Positions 48,668-58,576 of a DNA stretch of 64,000 bases are shown here, in pieces. Under the pieces are notes generated by a model. That model was not told where the DNA came from. It did not search any database and saw only the letters and a list, made by a program, of their open reading frames with translations. Within the stretch, counting starts at the first letter, position 1. Every line of letters begins with the position of its first letter. Both the position numbers and the translations under genes were made by a program. The stretch is from Chromatiales bacterium (lineage in GTDB: Bacteria > Pseudomonadota > Gammaproteobacteria > Thiohalomonadales > Thiohalomonadaceae), in contig QKFD01000073.1 of NCBI GenBank assembly GCA_003251535.1, forward strand, positions 62,001 to 126,000. Direction: 5' to 3'.

Positions 48668-49587
48668 TACCTCTCCCCCTCTGGCGGGAGAGCGGCCTCC
48701 GCTAGCGGGCCAGGGCGTAGGGCAACGGTGAGCGGCTCCACTCCGCTATGGCTGGCCGAGCGCGCAACAATGAGGCCATCCACCGAGTAGCTCTCTTCCG
48801 TATCAGCGCTGGCGAGGAGGGTAAAGTGGCGCTCCTGCAGAAACTCCAGGCAGGCGCGGTGGAGGGCGGTGGAGTGGGTGGAGATAAAGAGGTAGCCCAC
48901 CCGACCGGCCGCCAGACTCTCCGTGGCCCCCTGCAACATCTCCAGCTCAGCCCCCTGGATGTCGGCGTGGAGGATATGCAGGAATGGGATGGCGTAGCGC
49001 TGGCAGAGCTGGTCCACCGTGAGGATGGGGATCCCCCGCTCCCCCACCCCGCTACGACCACCGATCCAGCCGCGGAGGAAGGTGCCATGGAGCCGGTTAC
49101 GGGCAAAGTTGCGCCGGCCGACCGCCAGATTGGCCAGGCGCGGCTCCACCAGCACCGCCCGCCCCGCCCGGGCATGGGTCAGAAACCACATGGAGTAGAA
49201 GCCCCAGTAGGCCCCCAGCTCCAGCATGGTGGCATCCTGCGGTAGGGTCTCCAGCACCTGGGCAAAGACCCGCTCCTCCTGCGGCTCATGCACCCCTCGA
49301 TTCTGGCGCAGCAGCTGCGCCATGCCCCGCCCGTAGTAACCGAGCCGCAACACCTGGAGGCCGTTGTGCATGGTGATCCAGCGGCCCCGGGCCTGGCCGG
49401 CCGCCGCCACCCGGGGGATGGCAGCATTATCGGGACAGCTGGTAGCGATCTGGCTGCGCCGCTCCCAAACCGGGTCCGGCGGCGCTGCCCGATGGCGCCA
49501 GCTGGCGATAGTGGAGAGCGTGATCCACCCCCTCACCCGCTCACTGAGATCGAGTAGGCGCCAGCGCAGCCATCGGTTCAACGACAT
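48667..49587 (-). CDS. FkbM-family methyltransferase 1
   Basis: SAM-dependent methyltransferase of 306 residues. The SAM-binding region begins TMLELGAYWGFYSMWFL, followed by an acidic strand end (VLVEPRLANLAVGRRNFARN). The FkbM-type motif HILHADIQGAELEMLQGA comes next. Family members O-methylate sugars or secondary metabolites. It sits next to a second FkbM gene, a fucosyltransferase-like gene and two esterases, which points to modification of a surface glycan. The target is unknown. Confidence 0.88.
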   Translation of the reverse strand: MSLNRWLRWRLLDLSERVRGWITLSTIASWRHRAAPPDPVWERRSQIATSCPDNAAIPRVAAAGQARGRWITMHNGLQVLRLGYYGRGMAQLLRQNRGVHEPQEERVFAQVLETLPQDATMLELGAYWGFYSMWFLTHARAGRAVLVEPRLANLAVGRRNFARNRLHGTFLRGWIGGRSGVGERGIPILTVDQLCQRYAIPFLHILHADIQGAELEMLQGATESLAAGRVGYLFISTHSTALHRACLEFLQERHFTLLASADTEESYSVDGLIVARSASHSGVEPLTVALRPGPLAEAALPPEGER

Positions 49588-49599
49588 CGGCGCGGGTAC

Positions 49600-50271
49600 T
49601 CAGCGACGGCGCTGGGGGCAGAGGCTGGCATAGTCCTGCTCCAGACGATCGGTGGCAATAATGTTCCAGCAGGTCACCGCCAGGATCTGGTAGCCGTGCT
49701 CCAGCAGGTAGGGCTGGGCGGCGAGATTGATGGTGGCAGCGGTGTTGTATTCGAGCACGATGAGGCGTGGTCGATGCCGTGTCAGATCCAGCCCCTCCAG
49801 CACCTCCAACTCCGTCCCCTCGGTATCGATGCTGATGAGATCAATGGGCTCGTGCAGCCCCAGCTCCTCCAGCAGCCCAGCCAGGCGCCGCACCGCCACC
49901 TCCAGTGTGCCGGTGTGGCGCGCCGCACTGTGGGTCAGTGAGCTGTGGACCGAGTGGTGGCCAAGGTGGAAAGAGGCCGTGCCGTCGTAGTGGGCCGCCG
50001 CTGCCGCCACCACCACATCGCGGGGGCGCACCGCCTTGAACTTGGGGAGGAGCGCCGGATTGGGCTCCAGGCAGAGGCCGTGCCACCCCCGCTGATAGAG
50101 GCGGTAGGTGTTGCTGTAGTCAATGGGGTGGTGGGCCCCAACATCGATATAGAAACCTGATCGCTGCCCGCCCAACACCGAGAGAATGATCGCCTCCTCC
50201 GCCCCCTGGGAGTGGTAACGGGCGAGGAGTCGTTTGGCGCGCCAACGGATGCGATTCAACATGCCGCGCAT
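49600..50271 (-). CDS. FkbM-family methyltransferase 2
   Basis: Encodes 223 residues from an ATG at 50271. The SAM motif is GFYIDVGAHHPIDYSNT, followed by CLEPNPALLPKFK and the FkbM motif DLISIDTEGTELEVLEGLD. The short N-terminal region (KRLLARYHSQGAEEAIIL) is typical of family members acting on polysaccharide or lipopolysaccharide. It is only distantly similar to FkbM 1, so the two probably methylate different positions. The next gene upstream is 49 bases away on the same strand. Confidence 0.88.
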   Translation of the reverse strand: MRGMLNRIRWRAKRLLARYHSQGAEEAIILSVLGGQRSGFYIDVGAHHPIDYSNTYRLYQRGWHGLCLEPNPALLPKFKAVRPRDVVVAAAAAHYDGTASFHLGHHSVHSSLTHSAARHTGTLEVAVRRLAGLLEELGLHEPIDLISIDTEGTELEVLEGLDLTRHRPRLIVLEYNTAATINLAAQPYLLEHGYQILAVTCWNIIATDRLEQDYASLCPQRRR

Positions 50272-50320
50272 GGTTGCCTGTTTTCGCGGGAACTGCAAAT
50301 CGGCCGACCCGCTCGCCCCA

Positions 50321-51211
50321 TCACAGCTCCCAATAGCCCCGCACCCGCTCCCACTCCGCGCTAGTGGTGGCAGGCGGCAGTAGCTCATAGTGGCTCTGGC
50401 CGATGAGGGCGGCGGCGCGGGGAAAATTACTGGGTCCCGCGACGATGTGGGGGCAGCGCGCCAGCAGCAGCAGCTCGCAGAGCGCCTGTTGCAGGTCACG
50501 GCGCCCGTTCCGGGAGTAGCCCACCCACCAGTGGCGCGGCAGGGTGAGCAGGCGCGGCCCAAAGTGGCGGCGAAACTGACGGACCACCGCGGGGCTATCC
50601 GAGGCGAGGAAGATCGCCCGCTCGCCATGGCGCTCCAAGGCAGAGAAGTAGCGCTCCAGATCGATCATGCGCGTGCGGTGGACCGCCGATTGATGGCGCA
50701 GCAGATCACCGCGCCGCACCTGTACGCCGATCGCCCCCGCCAACTCGGAGAGGTGGGGGTAGCGCGCTATCCGCTCCGCCACCGCAGGATGGAGGGGGAG
50801 CCGCCTAAACTGGTCGGCGCAGGCCCGCTTGACCGCCGCAACATCGAATCCCGGCAGCGTGGCGATGGCCGCTGGGCTGGCACTGCGCAGACAGATGGCA
50901 TCGAACCGTTCGAGGTCATCGGCTTCCAGCTGGTCCTGGTGGCCGATGAGGCGTAGCGCCGTCAGGCCATCGTGGCGCAGCAGATCTAGGCCGGCGATGC
51001 GATGCCCAGTGGTCTCGGAGAGAAACGGCTCTAGCAGCGGGCCCCCAAAGAGCCAGGGCAGCGAACGCCCACTGAGGTCCCAGGTGTTGGGCCAGTGCAG
51101 CAGACAGCGGGCCCCGATCTGCTCCGCCAACCCCAAGCTCAGGAGGAGGGTGATGAGCCGCCCCCCCAACCCGTCAAACCGGTTTGCTATGACGAACTTG
51201 ACCCGCGCCAT
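50321..51211 (-). CDS. Fucosyltransferase-like (GT-B, NodZ/O-FucT-type) enzyme
   Basis: Encodes 296 residues. The N-terminal motif NRFDGLGGRLITLLLSLGLAE resembles the conserved G-rich start of GT11/GT23-like fucosyltransferases. The strand IGVQVRRGDLLRHQS matches the peptide motif I (HxRRGD-like) that binds GDP-fucose. The later segment IFLASDSPAVVRQFRRHFG corresponds to motif II. I chose the ATG at 51211 because GGTGGGGG precedes it. Transfer of fucose or a related sugar to a surface glycan is inferred from the motifs and neighbours; the acceptor is unknown. Confidence 0.7.
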   Translation of the reverse strand: MARVKFVIANRFDGLGGRLITLLLSLGLAEQIGARCLLHWPNTWDLSGRSLPWLFGGPLLEPFLSETTGHRIAGLDLLRHDGLTALRLIGHQDQLEADDLERFDAICLRSASPAAIATLPGFDVAAVKRACADQFRRLPLHPAVAERIARYPHLSELAGAIGVQVRRGDLLRHQSAVHRTRMIDLERYFSALERHGERAIFLASDSPAVVRQFRRHFGPRLLTLPRHWWVGYSRNGRRDLQQALCELLLLARCPHIVAGPSNFPRAAALIGQSHYELLPPATTSAEWERVRGYWEL

Positions 51212-51349
51212 CCCCCACCGCACCTGTGACTAGCCCCACCCCGGCCAGCGCGGGAGCGCACCGCAGGGTCGGCTAAAAGGTGGGCATCGTAACCCGTGGC
51301 CCACGCTGGCCGCCAACCTCGGCTGGGCAGACGCCGCTGGAGGGGGGCT

Positions 51350-52237
51350 TTAGAGGTAGAGCGGGGCCATCCGCCGCCAGTAGTAGCCCCGATGGGCACG
51401 CCCCTCCCAGCGATGGAGGGCGGCATCGATCCCTTTATCACCCAGGATCTGGAGCAGGTGCAGGTTGTTGTGGAGGAAGGGATCGGCCTCGCCGATCACC
51501 AGGGTGATGGCCTGTTGACGCAGGGCGCTGAGGCGCCAATCACAGGCGAGTCCCGGGAGGAAGTGGGTGGGGGTGTGGTAGTAGATGTTCTCGTCGTAGT
51601 AGCCGTCGAACAGATCCTGGAAACACTCCACCGCCAGGGTGAGGTCGTAGCGACCGGAGAAGGCGCAGATCCGCTGGAACAGGTGGGGGTGGCGCAGGGC
51701 GATGTTGACGGCGTGGAACGCCCCGAGGCTAAGACCGTGGGCGATGGTGACGGGGTGGGGATTCTTGCTCGCCATCAACGGCAGTACCTCGTTCAGCAGG
51801 TACTCCTCGTACTGGATATGGCAGCGGATCCGATCAGCCGGGTGGCGCCAGAAGCAGTAGAGACTCTCGTGGGCGGCGTTATCGACGCAGAACAGTTGCA
51901 GCTCACCCGCCAGGATACGAGGGGCCAGGGCATCCACGATGCGCAGGTCTTCGTACTCGTAGAAGCGACCATCACGGGTGGGGAAGACCAGCACCTTGGC
52001 CCCAGCGTGGCCAAATACCAGCAGCTCCATATCGCGTCCCATGCGCGGGGAGTACCAGCAGTGATATTCACGGTTCATCTCGCCGCCCTCGCCGGCCCCA
52101 GCCACCTCGCCGCTGCTGTTAGCGGCCGCCAGGCCGGTCAACGGGGTGACCGCCGCGGTGCACTCGGGCAGCCCAGCAGCGCCCAGGGGGCAGGTAGCCG
52201 CGACGGTAGCGAGAGGTTCTACGGAACGAAGAATCAT
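51350..52237 (-). CDS. Alpha/beta-hydrolase esterase (PF00756-like)
   Basis: Encodes 295 residues with an esterase core beginning REYHCWYSPRMGRDMELLVFGH and the nucleophile elbow GLSLGAFHA near residue 167. A later His-containing loop is HRGYYWRR. ATG at 52237 overlaps the upstream esterase stop (ATGA), giving an Ala-rich N-terminal extension of 53 residues. An internal ATG at 52078, behind GGCGAG, would give the length usual for the family (242). Either start is possible. The substrate is unknown; acyl or acetyl groups on a glycan are an inference from context. Confidence 0.8.
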   Translation of the reverse strand: MILRSVEPLATVAATCPLGAAGLPECTAAVTPLTGLAAANSSGEVAGAGEGGEMNREYHCWYSPRMGRDMELLVFGHAGAKVLVFPTRDGRFYEYEDLRIVDALAPRILAGELQLFCVDNAAHESLYCFWRHPADRIRCHIQYEEYLLNEVLPLMASKNPHPVTIAHGLSLGAFHAVNIALRHPHLFQRICAFSGRYDLTLAVECFQDLFDGYYDENIYYHTPTHFLPGLACDWRLSALRQQAITLVIGEADPFLHNNLHLLQILGDKGIDAALHRWEGRAHRGYYWRRMAPLYL

Positions 52238-53184
52238 AACGTCTCGAAAAAGGGTTTCAACTCCCGTTTCAGCGCCGCATCTTGGGCCGCCCGCGCCGGA
52301 TAGTCGAAGTGACCGGCATCGAGCAGAAAGAGGGTTTTGGGGCCCGGGAGTCCGTTGTAGATGGCAAACTGCCCCGGCGGGGCCACCACCGGATCAAACA
52401 GCGCGCAGGCGAGGTGGAGCGGCTTGCGCAGATACCGTGCCGCAATGGCCGCATCGTAGTAGCTTAGTGTGTCGGCTACGTGACGGTGATCGCGCCAGTA
52501 ACGGGCCACGGCGTCTCCACTTCCCAAGGTGGGGAGGGTCAGCCGTAACGGCTGATGACCAAAAGTGGGGACATTGAAATGGGCGCGGGTGACCCGCGGC
52601 TCCCACGGCAGCGCCAAAGCACCCACCCCCCCGCCAAAGCTGATACCAAGATAGCCGATGTGATCGGCCAGCGCTGGAAAGAGCTGGAGCAGCACCGTCA
52701 CCGCCAACCAGAGATCATCGACACAGCCCCCCACGAGATAGTGGTGGCGGCTCTCGATGCCGTGCAGCACGTGACGCTCTGGCTGCTGCGGCCAGCGGGC
52801 ACTGCGGCTGCGTCCCAGGCCGCGAAAACAGGGGAAGAGCAGCACCGCATCGGGAAAGGGGAGATCGAGATCAGGCCCACCCCGCCCCCCATAGCCATGG
52901 CCCACCACAAACCCCCGCCGCGGCACACCATGGGGGACCAATACCCAACCGCCGATGACTGCCCCCTCGGTGGAGTGGTAAGTCAGCTCCTTGATGCGCC
53001 AAGGGCCATATTCACGGCCACTGGCGATGAGCTGAGGTTGCGGATCCACCAGCGCGGCGCGCTGGTAGCGCTGCTGCCAAAAGTCGCCAAACCCCGCCGG
53101 CTCCGGTGGAGGTTCAATCCCCAGCAGCTGCTCCAGATCGTAGCCATAGGTGGGATCAAACGGGTAACCGTGGGAAAAGGCCAT
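52234..53184 (-). CDS. Acetyl-xylan-esterase-like (CE7-type) alpha/beta hydrolase
   Basis: Encodes 316 residues. The fold is recognisable from WVLVPHGVPRRGFVVGHGYGGRG, the nucleophile elbow YLGISFGGGVGAL with Ser near residue 193, the acid loop CALFDPVVAPPGQF and the catalytic His in LDAGHFDYP. This is the CE7-type acetyl esterase layout. No signal peptide is present, so it acts in the cytoplasm. It is the first gene of the minus-strand glycan-like cluster, and its stop overlaps the next esterase start. Deacetylation of a sugar intermediate is a reasonable guess. Confidence 0.85.
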   Translation of the reverse strand: MAFSHGYPFDPTYGYDLEQLLGIEPPPEPAGFGDFWQQRYQRAALVDPQPQLIASGREYGPWRIKELTYHSTEGAVIGGWVLVPHGVPRRGFVVGHGYGGRGGPDLDLPFPDAVLLFPCFRGLGRSRSARWPQQPERHVLHGIESRHHYLVGGCVDDLWLAVTVLLQLFPALADHIGYLGISFGGGVGALALPWEPRVTRAHFNVPTFGHQPLRLTLPTLGSGDAVARYWRDHRHVADTLSYYDAAIAARYLRKPLHLACALFDPVVAPPGQFAIYNGLPGPKTLFLLDAGHFDYPARAAQDAALKRELKPFFETL

Positions 53185-53344
53185 CAGGGATATCGCTACT
53201 CAGGTAGGGGGTGGAATCGGGGTTGTTCTACAGGGACACGGAGGTTAAACGGGGGCCGCTAGGCCAATACCCTCTGGCGACGGCGGTTATAGGGGTACAC
53301 GACAGAGCCACAATGCGGACCGGCAACGGTGGTGGCAACCGCCG

Positions 53345-54181
53345 CTACGCCTCCAAACGGGCACTCACCGCCACCTGGAGCGGCTCTAAACCCGCGGGCA
53401 ACCAGCGATAGAGCCGCGGCGTAATGGCGTGGTCCGCCGCCTCGAAGTTATTGGCGGCCATGCGCGCCAACGCCCCCACCAGCTTATGGTTGTGGCCCGA
53501 GACCGCCACCACCAGATCACGGGCGGGTAGCGCCACCACCGGCTCGATGCACTGGGCCGCCAACGCCTCCCGCACCCGCGGTAGCAGGAGCAGCGAGGCG
53601 TCATAGCTACCATCCAGGGTGAGCTGGTAGATCCCTTCGCTCTGGGGAAACTCCACCGGCCCCGGCGGGAGCATGGCATCGAGATTGGCCAAGGCGCGCT
53701 CGAATAGCGCCGCCTCTGCCAGCCCCAACCCCTTCTGCTGGATTGGGGTGAGATAAAACATGGAGTTGGGGAGGTCCACCACCAGCGCGGTGATCAACCC
53801 GTCGCTCAGAGGGCGGTGGATCGCCTGCGGTCCTGCCCCTTCTGGATCCACGACATCAATAGAACGCACCACCGGCAACAGCGATGGGAGCTGGGCCGCG
53901 GTGACCTTAAAATCGAGGTTGTTCACCATCTCCCGCAGGCTGTGGACATAGCCCGCCAGGATCTCCTCCAACTGCCGAGGATGGGAGCGATAGAGGGCGT
54001 AGATGTTATCCACCCCTGCCCGCAATGGCTGTTCACTACCGGACAGGGCGACGGTCACCACCCCATCGGCATAGCTCACCTCGGCACCGAGGATCTGGTG
54101 TTTAAGTTGATCCGCATAGCGCTCCCCCACCTCATCCATGGAGAGTGGCCGACCGCGCCAGCGCCTTATCCATTGCCACAT
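53345..54181 (-). CDS. DUF1444-family protein
   Basis: Encodes 278 residues (278 from the ATG at 54181; an ATG 18 bases upstream is possible). It resembles DUF1444/YtpQ-type cytoplasmic proteins: a long helical start (MDEVGERYADQLKHQI), strand blocks around LPSLLPVVRSID, LITALVVDLPNSMFYLTP and ARDLVVAVSGHN. The role is unknown in all characterised relatives. It stands alone by spacing, between truC and the esterase cluster. Confidence 0.7.
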   Translation of the reverse strand: MWQWIRRWRGRPLSMDEVGERYADQLKHQILGAEVSYADGVVTVALSGSEQPLRAGVDNIYALYRSHPRQLEEILAGYVHSLREMVNNLDFKVTAAQLPSLLPVVRSIDVVDPEGAGPQAIHRPLSDGLITALVVDLPNSMFYLTPIQQKGLGLAEAALFERALANLDAMLPPGPVEFPQSEGIYQLTLDGSYDASLLLLPRVREALAAQCIEPVVALPARDLVVAVSGHNHKLVGALARMAANNFEAADHAITPRLYRWLPAGLEPLQVAVSARLEA

Positions 54182-54304
54182 CTTCCCGCTACCCCTCATC
54201 AGAGCCGCCGACCGCCTACCCAGGCGGAGGTAGGGCCAGCCTGCCTAGATCACCGGCGCCTGTCCACCGCTTCTTGGCGGGTTACCACCACCCACGGCCT
54301 GCGG

Positions 54305-55006
54305 CTAACCCATCCCAGCCCAACCAAACCGTGTCAGCAACGGCACCACCTCCGGCGCGACGGGCGCCTCCAACCTCACCAGCGCCCCGGTGTAGGGGTG
54401 GGCAAAGCTGAGGGTCCGCGCCATGAGCAGCAGGCGGCGACTGAGGAATTGTTGCTGGTACATGTGGTTGTGGTGGCGGTCACCGTAATTCACGTCGCCG
54501 ATCACCGGATGGTTGATATCCCGCAGGTGCTTGCGGATCTGGTGGCGACGACCGCTCTCTGGGTGCGCCTCCACCAGGGAGTAGCGGGCGCTGGCGTAGG
54601 GCGGCACGGCGATGGGCAGCTCCACCGTAGCCAGGGTCCGGAAGTGGGTCACCGCGGCCTGGTAGCTCCCCCCCTCCTCCTCCCGCACCGGTCGCTCCAC
54701 CGTGATCGCAGACGGGGCGAAGCCACGGACGATGGCCAGGTAGCGCTTGGCCACCGCCCGTGTGGCGAATAGATCGCACATCTGCCGCGCCGCCGCCGAG
54801 GAGAGGCCAAACAGCAGCACCCCGGAGGTGGCGCGATCCAGCCGGTGGATGGTGTAGACATGCTGCCCCAGCTGATCCCGCACCCGCTGGAGGGCAAAGC
54901 TCTCGTCACGACTGATGGCGCTGCGGTGGACCAGCAGCCCGGAGGGCTTATCCACCGCCACATAGTGCTCATCTCGATAGAGCAGCGGTAACGGCGTCCG
55001 ACTCAC
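54305..55006 (-). CDS. truC: tRNA pseudouridine-65 synthase TruC
   Basis: RluA-family pseudouridine synthase of 233 residues. The catalytic loop [12 protein letters not shown] carries Asp near residue 56, and later motifs [24 protein letters not shown] are as in TruC. No S4 domain is present, which separates it from RluB/C/D. The GTG start overlaps the mutS stop (GTGA), giving translational coupling to a DNA-repair gene. Confidence 0.9.
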   Translation of the reverse strand: MSRTPLPLLYRDEHYVAVDKPSGLLVHRSAISRDESFALQRVRDQLGQHVYTIHRLDRATSGVLLFGLSSAAARQMCDLFATRAVAKRYLAIVRGFAPSAITVERPVREEEGGSYQAAVTHFRTLATVELPIAVPPYASARYSLVEAHPESGRRHQIRKHLRDINHPVIGDVNYGDRHHNHMYQQQFLSRRLLLMARTLSFAHPYTGALVRLEAPVAPEVVPLLTRFGWAGMG

Positions 55007-57588
55007 TGCGACTCCAACGCCTTCAGACGGTAGAGCGTATCCAGCGCCTCACGGGGGCTGAGCCGATCGGGCTCAATGGCGGCCAACGCCTCCCGCAACA
55101 GGTCCGCCTGGGGCTCGGGCTCGGCCAGCGGCGTACTGAACAGACCCAGCTGCGGCTGCTGCTCGCTGCGCTCGCGGACCGAGCGATTCTCCAGCTCCAC
55201 CAAGCGCCGCCGCGCCCGCTCCACCACCTTTTTGGGGACTCCGGCCAGGGCGGCCACGGCGAGCCCGTAGCTCTGACTGGCCGGCCCCTCCTTCACCGCG
55301 TGCATGAAGACGATGGTATCGCCGTGCTCCACGGCATCGAGGTGGACGTTGGCCGCCAGCGGGATCTGCTCCGGCAGTGCCGTCAACTCAAAGTAGTGGG
55401 TGGCAAAGAGGGTGAAGGCGCGCACCACTCGACCCAACTCATAGGCACAGGCCCAGGCCAGCGACATGCCATCGAAGGTGCCGGTACCGCGGCCGATCTC
55501 ATCCAGCAATACCAGACTCTGGGCGCTGGCGTTGTGGAGGATATTGGCGGTCTCGGTCATCTCCACCATGAAGGTGGAGCGGCCGGAGGCGAGGTCATCG
55601 GCGGCGCCGATACGGGTGAAGATGCGATCAAACGGGCCGATAGTCGCGGCCGCCGCCGGGACGAAGGCGCCGATATGGGCCAGCACCACAATAAGCGCCG
55701 TCTGCCGCATATAGGTGGACTTGCCCCCCATATTGGGGCCGGTCACGATCAACATCCGCCGCTGGTCGCTCAGGTCGATATCGTTGGGAACGAAGGGCGC
55801 CTCTAACACCTGCTCCACCACGAGATGGCGCCCACCCCGCAGGCTCAGACCGGGTTCATGGGTGAGCTGGGGACAGGTGAGGTTGAGGCTATCGGCCCGC
55901 TCCGCCAGGCAGGCCAACACATCCAGCTCCGCCACCGCCGCGGCGGTGGCCTGGAGGGGCGCCAAGGCCTCCCCCAGCAGGTCCAACAGCCCCTCGTAGA
56001 GCGCCTTCTCCCGCGCCAGGGCCCGCTCGGCCGCGGAGAGGATCTTCTCCTCAAAGCGCTTCAGCTCTGGGGTGATGTAGCGCTCGGCCCCTTTGAGGGT
56101 CTGGCGACGGGTGTAGTCGTCCGGCACCTTGTCGCTATTGGCGTGGGTGATCTCGATGTAGTAACCGTGGACCTTGTTGAAGCCCACCTTGAGATTACCG
56201 ATACCGGTACGGCCCCGCTCGCGCTGCTCCAGATCCACCAAGTACTGGCCGGCGTTGTCCCGCAGGGTGCGCAGCTCATCCAGATCGGGGTCGTAGCCGG
56301 TGGCAATCATGCCGCCATCACGGGTGAGTAGCGGCGGGCTCTCCACTAGGGCGCGCAACAGCAGCTCGTGCAGCTCGGGGTAGGCGGTAATGGCCTCCTT
56401 CAGCTGCTCCAGGCGAGCGGCCGGCAGCGATTCGATGAGAGCGCGTAGCTGCGGCAAGATGCCGAGGGCGGTGCGCAGCTGCCCTAGGTCCCGCGGCCGG
56501 GCGGAGCGGAGCGCCACTCGGGTCAGGATCCGTTCAATATCCCCCACTGCCCGCAGGGTCTCGTGCAGCTCGGGATGGCTTGGGCGCTCCAACAGCGCGG
56601 CAATCGCCAGCTGACGTGCCGTGAGTATCTCCCGCCCCCGCAACGGCCGGTTGAGCCAACGCCGTAGTAGCCGCCCCCCCATGGCCGTCGCAGTGCGATC
56701 CATCACCCCCACCAGGGTGTTGGCGGGGTTGCCGACGATACTGGTCTCTATCTCCAGATTGCGGCGGGTGGCGGCATCGAGGATCAGCGCCTCATCCCGC
56801 GCCTCCACCGCCAGGCCGCGCAGGTGGGGGAGTGCCCCCTTTTGGGTCTCCTGGACATAGGTGAGCAGGGCACCGGCGGCACCGATGGCCAGGGGCAGTT
56901 CGGCGCAACCAAAACCACTGAGGTCGCGGGTGGCAAACTGGCGACAGAGCAGCCGCTCGCCACTGGCCGGGTCAAACTGCCACGGCGGCAGCCGCTGGAG
57001 ACCACGGCGACGCCCCAGCAGCTCAAGGGGAAAATCCTCGGGGATCAACAGCTCCGCCGGGCGCAACCGCTCCAGCTCCCCCGCCAGCGCCTCCTCACCG
57101 GCCAACTCGCTGACAATGAAACGCCCGCCGGAGAGATCCAACACCGCCAACCCGTAGTGCCCCTTGCGTCGGCTGAGGGCGAGGATCAGGTTGTCGCGCC
57201 GCTCCTCCAGCAGTGCCTCATCGGTAACCGTGCCGGGAGTGACGATCCGTACTACCTTGCGCTCGACTGGCCCTTTGGCCAGCGCCGGATCGCCCACCTG
57301 CTCACAGATGGCCACCGACTCACCCAGCTGTACCAACTTGGCCAGATAGTTCTCCACCGCGTGGTAGGGCACCCCCGCCATGGGGATGGGGGTGCCGGCC
57401 GACTGGCCGCGATGGGTGAGGGTGATATCGAGTAGCTCGGCGGCGCGGCGGGCGTCTTCATAGAACAGCTCATAGAAGTCGCCCATGCGATAAAACAGTA
57501 ACTTGTCCGCCTGCTCCGCCTTGATGCGCAGATACTGCTGCATCATCGGCGTATGGTTGGCAAAAGAGGTATCGGTGGCCTGGTTCAT
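55003..57588 (-). CDS. mutS: DNA mismatch repair protein MutS
   Basis: Mismatch-recognition ATPase of 861 residues (E. coli 853). The Phe-X-Glu mismatch wedge lies in [14 protein letters not shown] near residue 37. Connector and lever domains follow, then the ATPase with Walker [14 protein letters not shown] near residue 616, Walker [16 protein letters not shown] and the conserved THYFELT switch. A C-terminal tetramerisation tail is present. It is followed by truC in one operon. mutL is not in this window. Confidence 0.98.
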   Translation of the reverse strand: MNQATDTSFANHTPMMQQYLRIKAEQADKLLFYRMGDFYELFYEDARRAAELLDITLTHRGQSAGTPIPMAGVPYHAVENYLAKLVQLGESVAICEQVGDPALAKGPVERKVVRIVTPGTVTDEALLEERRDNLILALSRRKGHYGLAVLDLSGGRFIVSELAGEEALAGELERLRPAELLIPEDFPLELLGRRRGLQRLPPWQFDPASGERLLCRQFATRDLSGFGCAELPLAIGAAGALLTYVQETQKGALPHLRGLAVEARDEALILDAATRRNLEIETSIVGNPANTLVGVMDRTATAMGGRLLRRWLNRPLRGREILTARQLAIAALLERPSHPELHETLRAVGDIERILTRVALRSARPRDLGQLRTALGILPQLRALIESLPAARLEQLKEAITAYPELHELLLRALVESPPLLTRDGGMIATGYDPDLDELRTLRDNAGQYLVDLEQRERGRTGIGNLKVGFNKVHGYYIEITHANSDKVPDDYTRRQTLKGAERYITPELKRFEEKILSAAERALAREKALYEGLLDLLGEALAPLQATAAAVAELDVLACLAERADSLNLTCPQLTHEPGLSLRGGRHLVVEQVLEAPFVPNDIDLSDQRRMLIVTGPNMGGKSTYMRQTALIVVLAHIGAFVPAAAATIGPFDRIFTRIGAADDLASGRSTFMVEMTETANILHNASAQSLVLLDEIGRGTGTFDGMSLAWACAYELGRVVRAFTLFATHYFELTALPEQIPLAANVHLDAVEHGDTIVFMHAVKEGPASQSYGLAVAALAGVPKKVVERARRRLVELENRSVRERSEQQPQLGLFSTPLAEPEPQADLLREALAAIEPDRLSPREALDTLYRLKALESQ

Positions 57589-57702
57589 AGGGCGGCAAGT
57601 CTACCGAAAATCCCATGGGCAGGGGGGCAACCGAGGGAAGGGTTGCCTGCACGGGGAGCATCTGTTACCAAAAGGACTGCACTACCTAAGGGGGATAGCG
57701 CT

Positions 57703-58008
57703 ATGTTTGCGAGCCGGGAGGTCGAAGAGAAGCGCCGGTTCATCCGCATGGTCATCGATTGTCCGGTGGAGGTGACACCCCACCCTGCGGGGAGCCCCTT
57801 CATTGGCACCGCCCGCAACCTGAGCGGCGGCGGTCTCCTCATCGAGTGTGACCAGGCGGTGACGCCGGGGACCTTACTGAGCGTACGCCTGGCACCCGAT
57901 CGGTCGCTGGTGCCGCCCCTGCGGGCCATTGTGGAGGTGGTACGGGCGGAGGAGAGTGGTGGTGGACGCTGGGCGGTGGGGGTCTCTATCCGCGAACTGC
58001 TTGGGTGA
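57703..58008 (+). CDS. PilZ-domain protein
   Basis: Small c-di-GMP receptor of 101 residues. The R-rich signature EKRRFIRM near residues 9-16 and NLSGGGLL near 45 form the RxxxR and D/NxSxxG binding motifs. The ATG at 57703 follows AAGGGGG. It diverges from mutS and has no partner in the same transcript. With the two GGDEF/EAL proteins and the REC-PilZ protein it completes the c-di-GMP set in this window. Confidence 0.92.
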   Translation: MFASREVEEKRRFIRMVIDCPVEVTPHPAGSPFIGTARNLSGGGLLIECDQAVTPGTLLSVRLAPDRSLVPPLRAIVEVVRAEESGGGRWAVGVSIRELLG

Positions 58009-58081
58009 GCGCCCGCCACCGAGCCCGTTGGGAAACATCGGCCGGTCACCGCGGTCGGAGGCGAGGGTGGGCCGTGGGGAA

Positions 58082-58456
58082 TCAGGCGTAGAGATCTATC
58101 CCCACCAGCTCACCGCCCCCCATCGAGGCATCGGCCAGCTGGGCCTGCTCCCGATAGGCGGCAAGGGCACGCTGGAGCCGGGCCCCGGTTGGCGTGCTGG
58201 TGGGGGGAAGGTCACGCGACTCTACCCCACCAACCCGTTGGAGCCGGGCCTGGCGCAGTAGGTTGGCGTAGTTGATCTGCTCACTGCTGTCGGCCTGGGC
58301 CGGCAGCTCGCGCACCACGCGCGGCGCCCCCTCCTCCTGGGAGGCGGTGTCCACCAGCGCATCGAACTGCCCGCTCTGCGGGCGTGCGGAGCTGCCCGAG
58401 GAGCGAAACTCCCCTGGCAGGCGGTTGGGTAGCAGTAGGTTCAGTAGTTCCAGCAA
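58082..58456 (-). CDS. Hypothetical helical protein ending in GIDLYA
   Basis: Encodes 124 residues from a TTG at 58456 with GGAG 9 bases upstream. The C-terminal half is helical (LQRALAAYREQAQLAD) and ends MGGGELVGIDLYA, a pattern reminiscent of small flagellar- or secretion-associated proteins in gammaproteobacteria. There is no signal peptide or membrane segment. I do not recognise the family with confidence. The central part is Ser/Gln/Pro-rich and probably disordered. Confidence 0.6.
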   Translation of the reverse strand: MLELLNLLLPNRLPGEFRSSGSSARPQSGQFDALVDTASQEEGAPRVVRELPAQADSSEQINYANLLRQARLQRVGGVESRDLPPTSTPTGARLQRALAAYREQAQLADASMGGGELVGIDLYA

Positions 58457-58576
58457 GGTCCGGGACTCCCCGGGGCAGCTGTGTCAGCACTTGCTATATT
58501 CAGTAACACTCCTCTATCCGCGTCAAGCGCCTCGGTCAAAATCCGGCGGCGGAACGCACAACAAGAAAGGCCGCTG

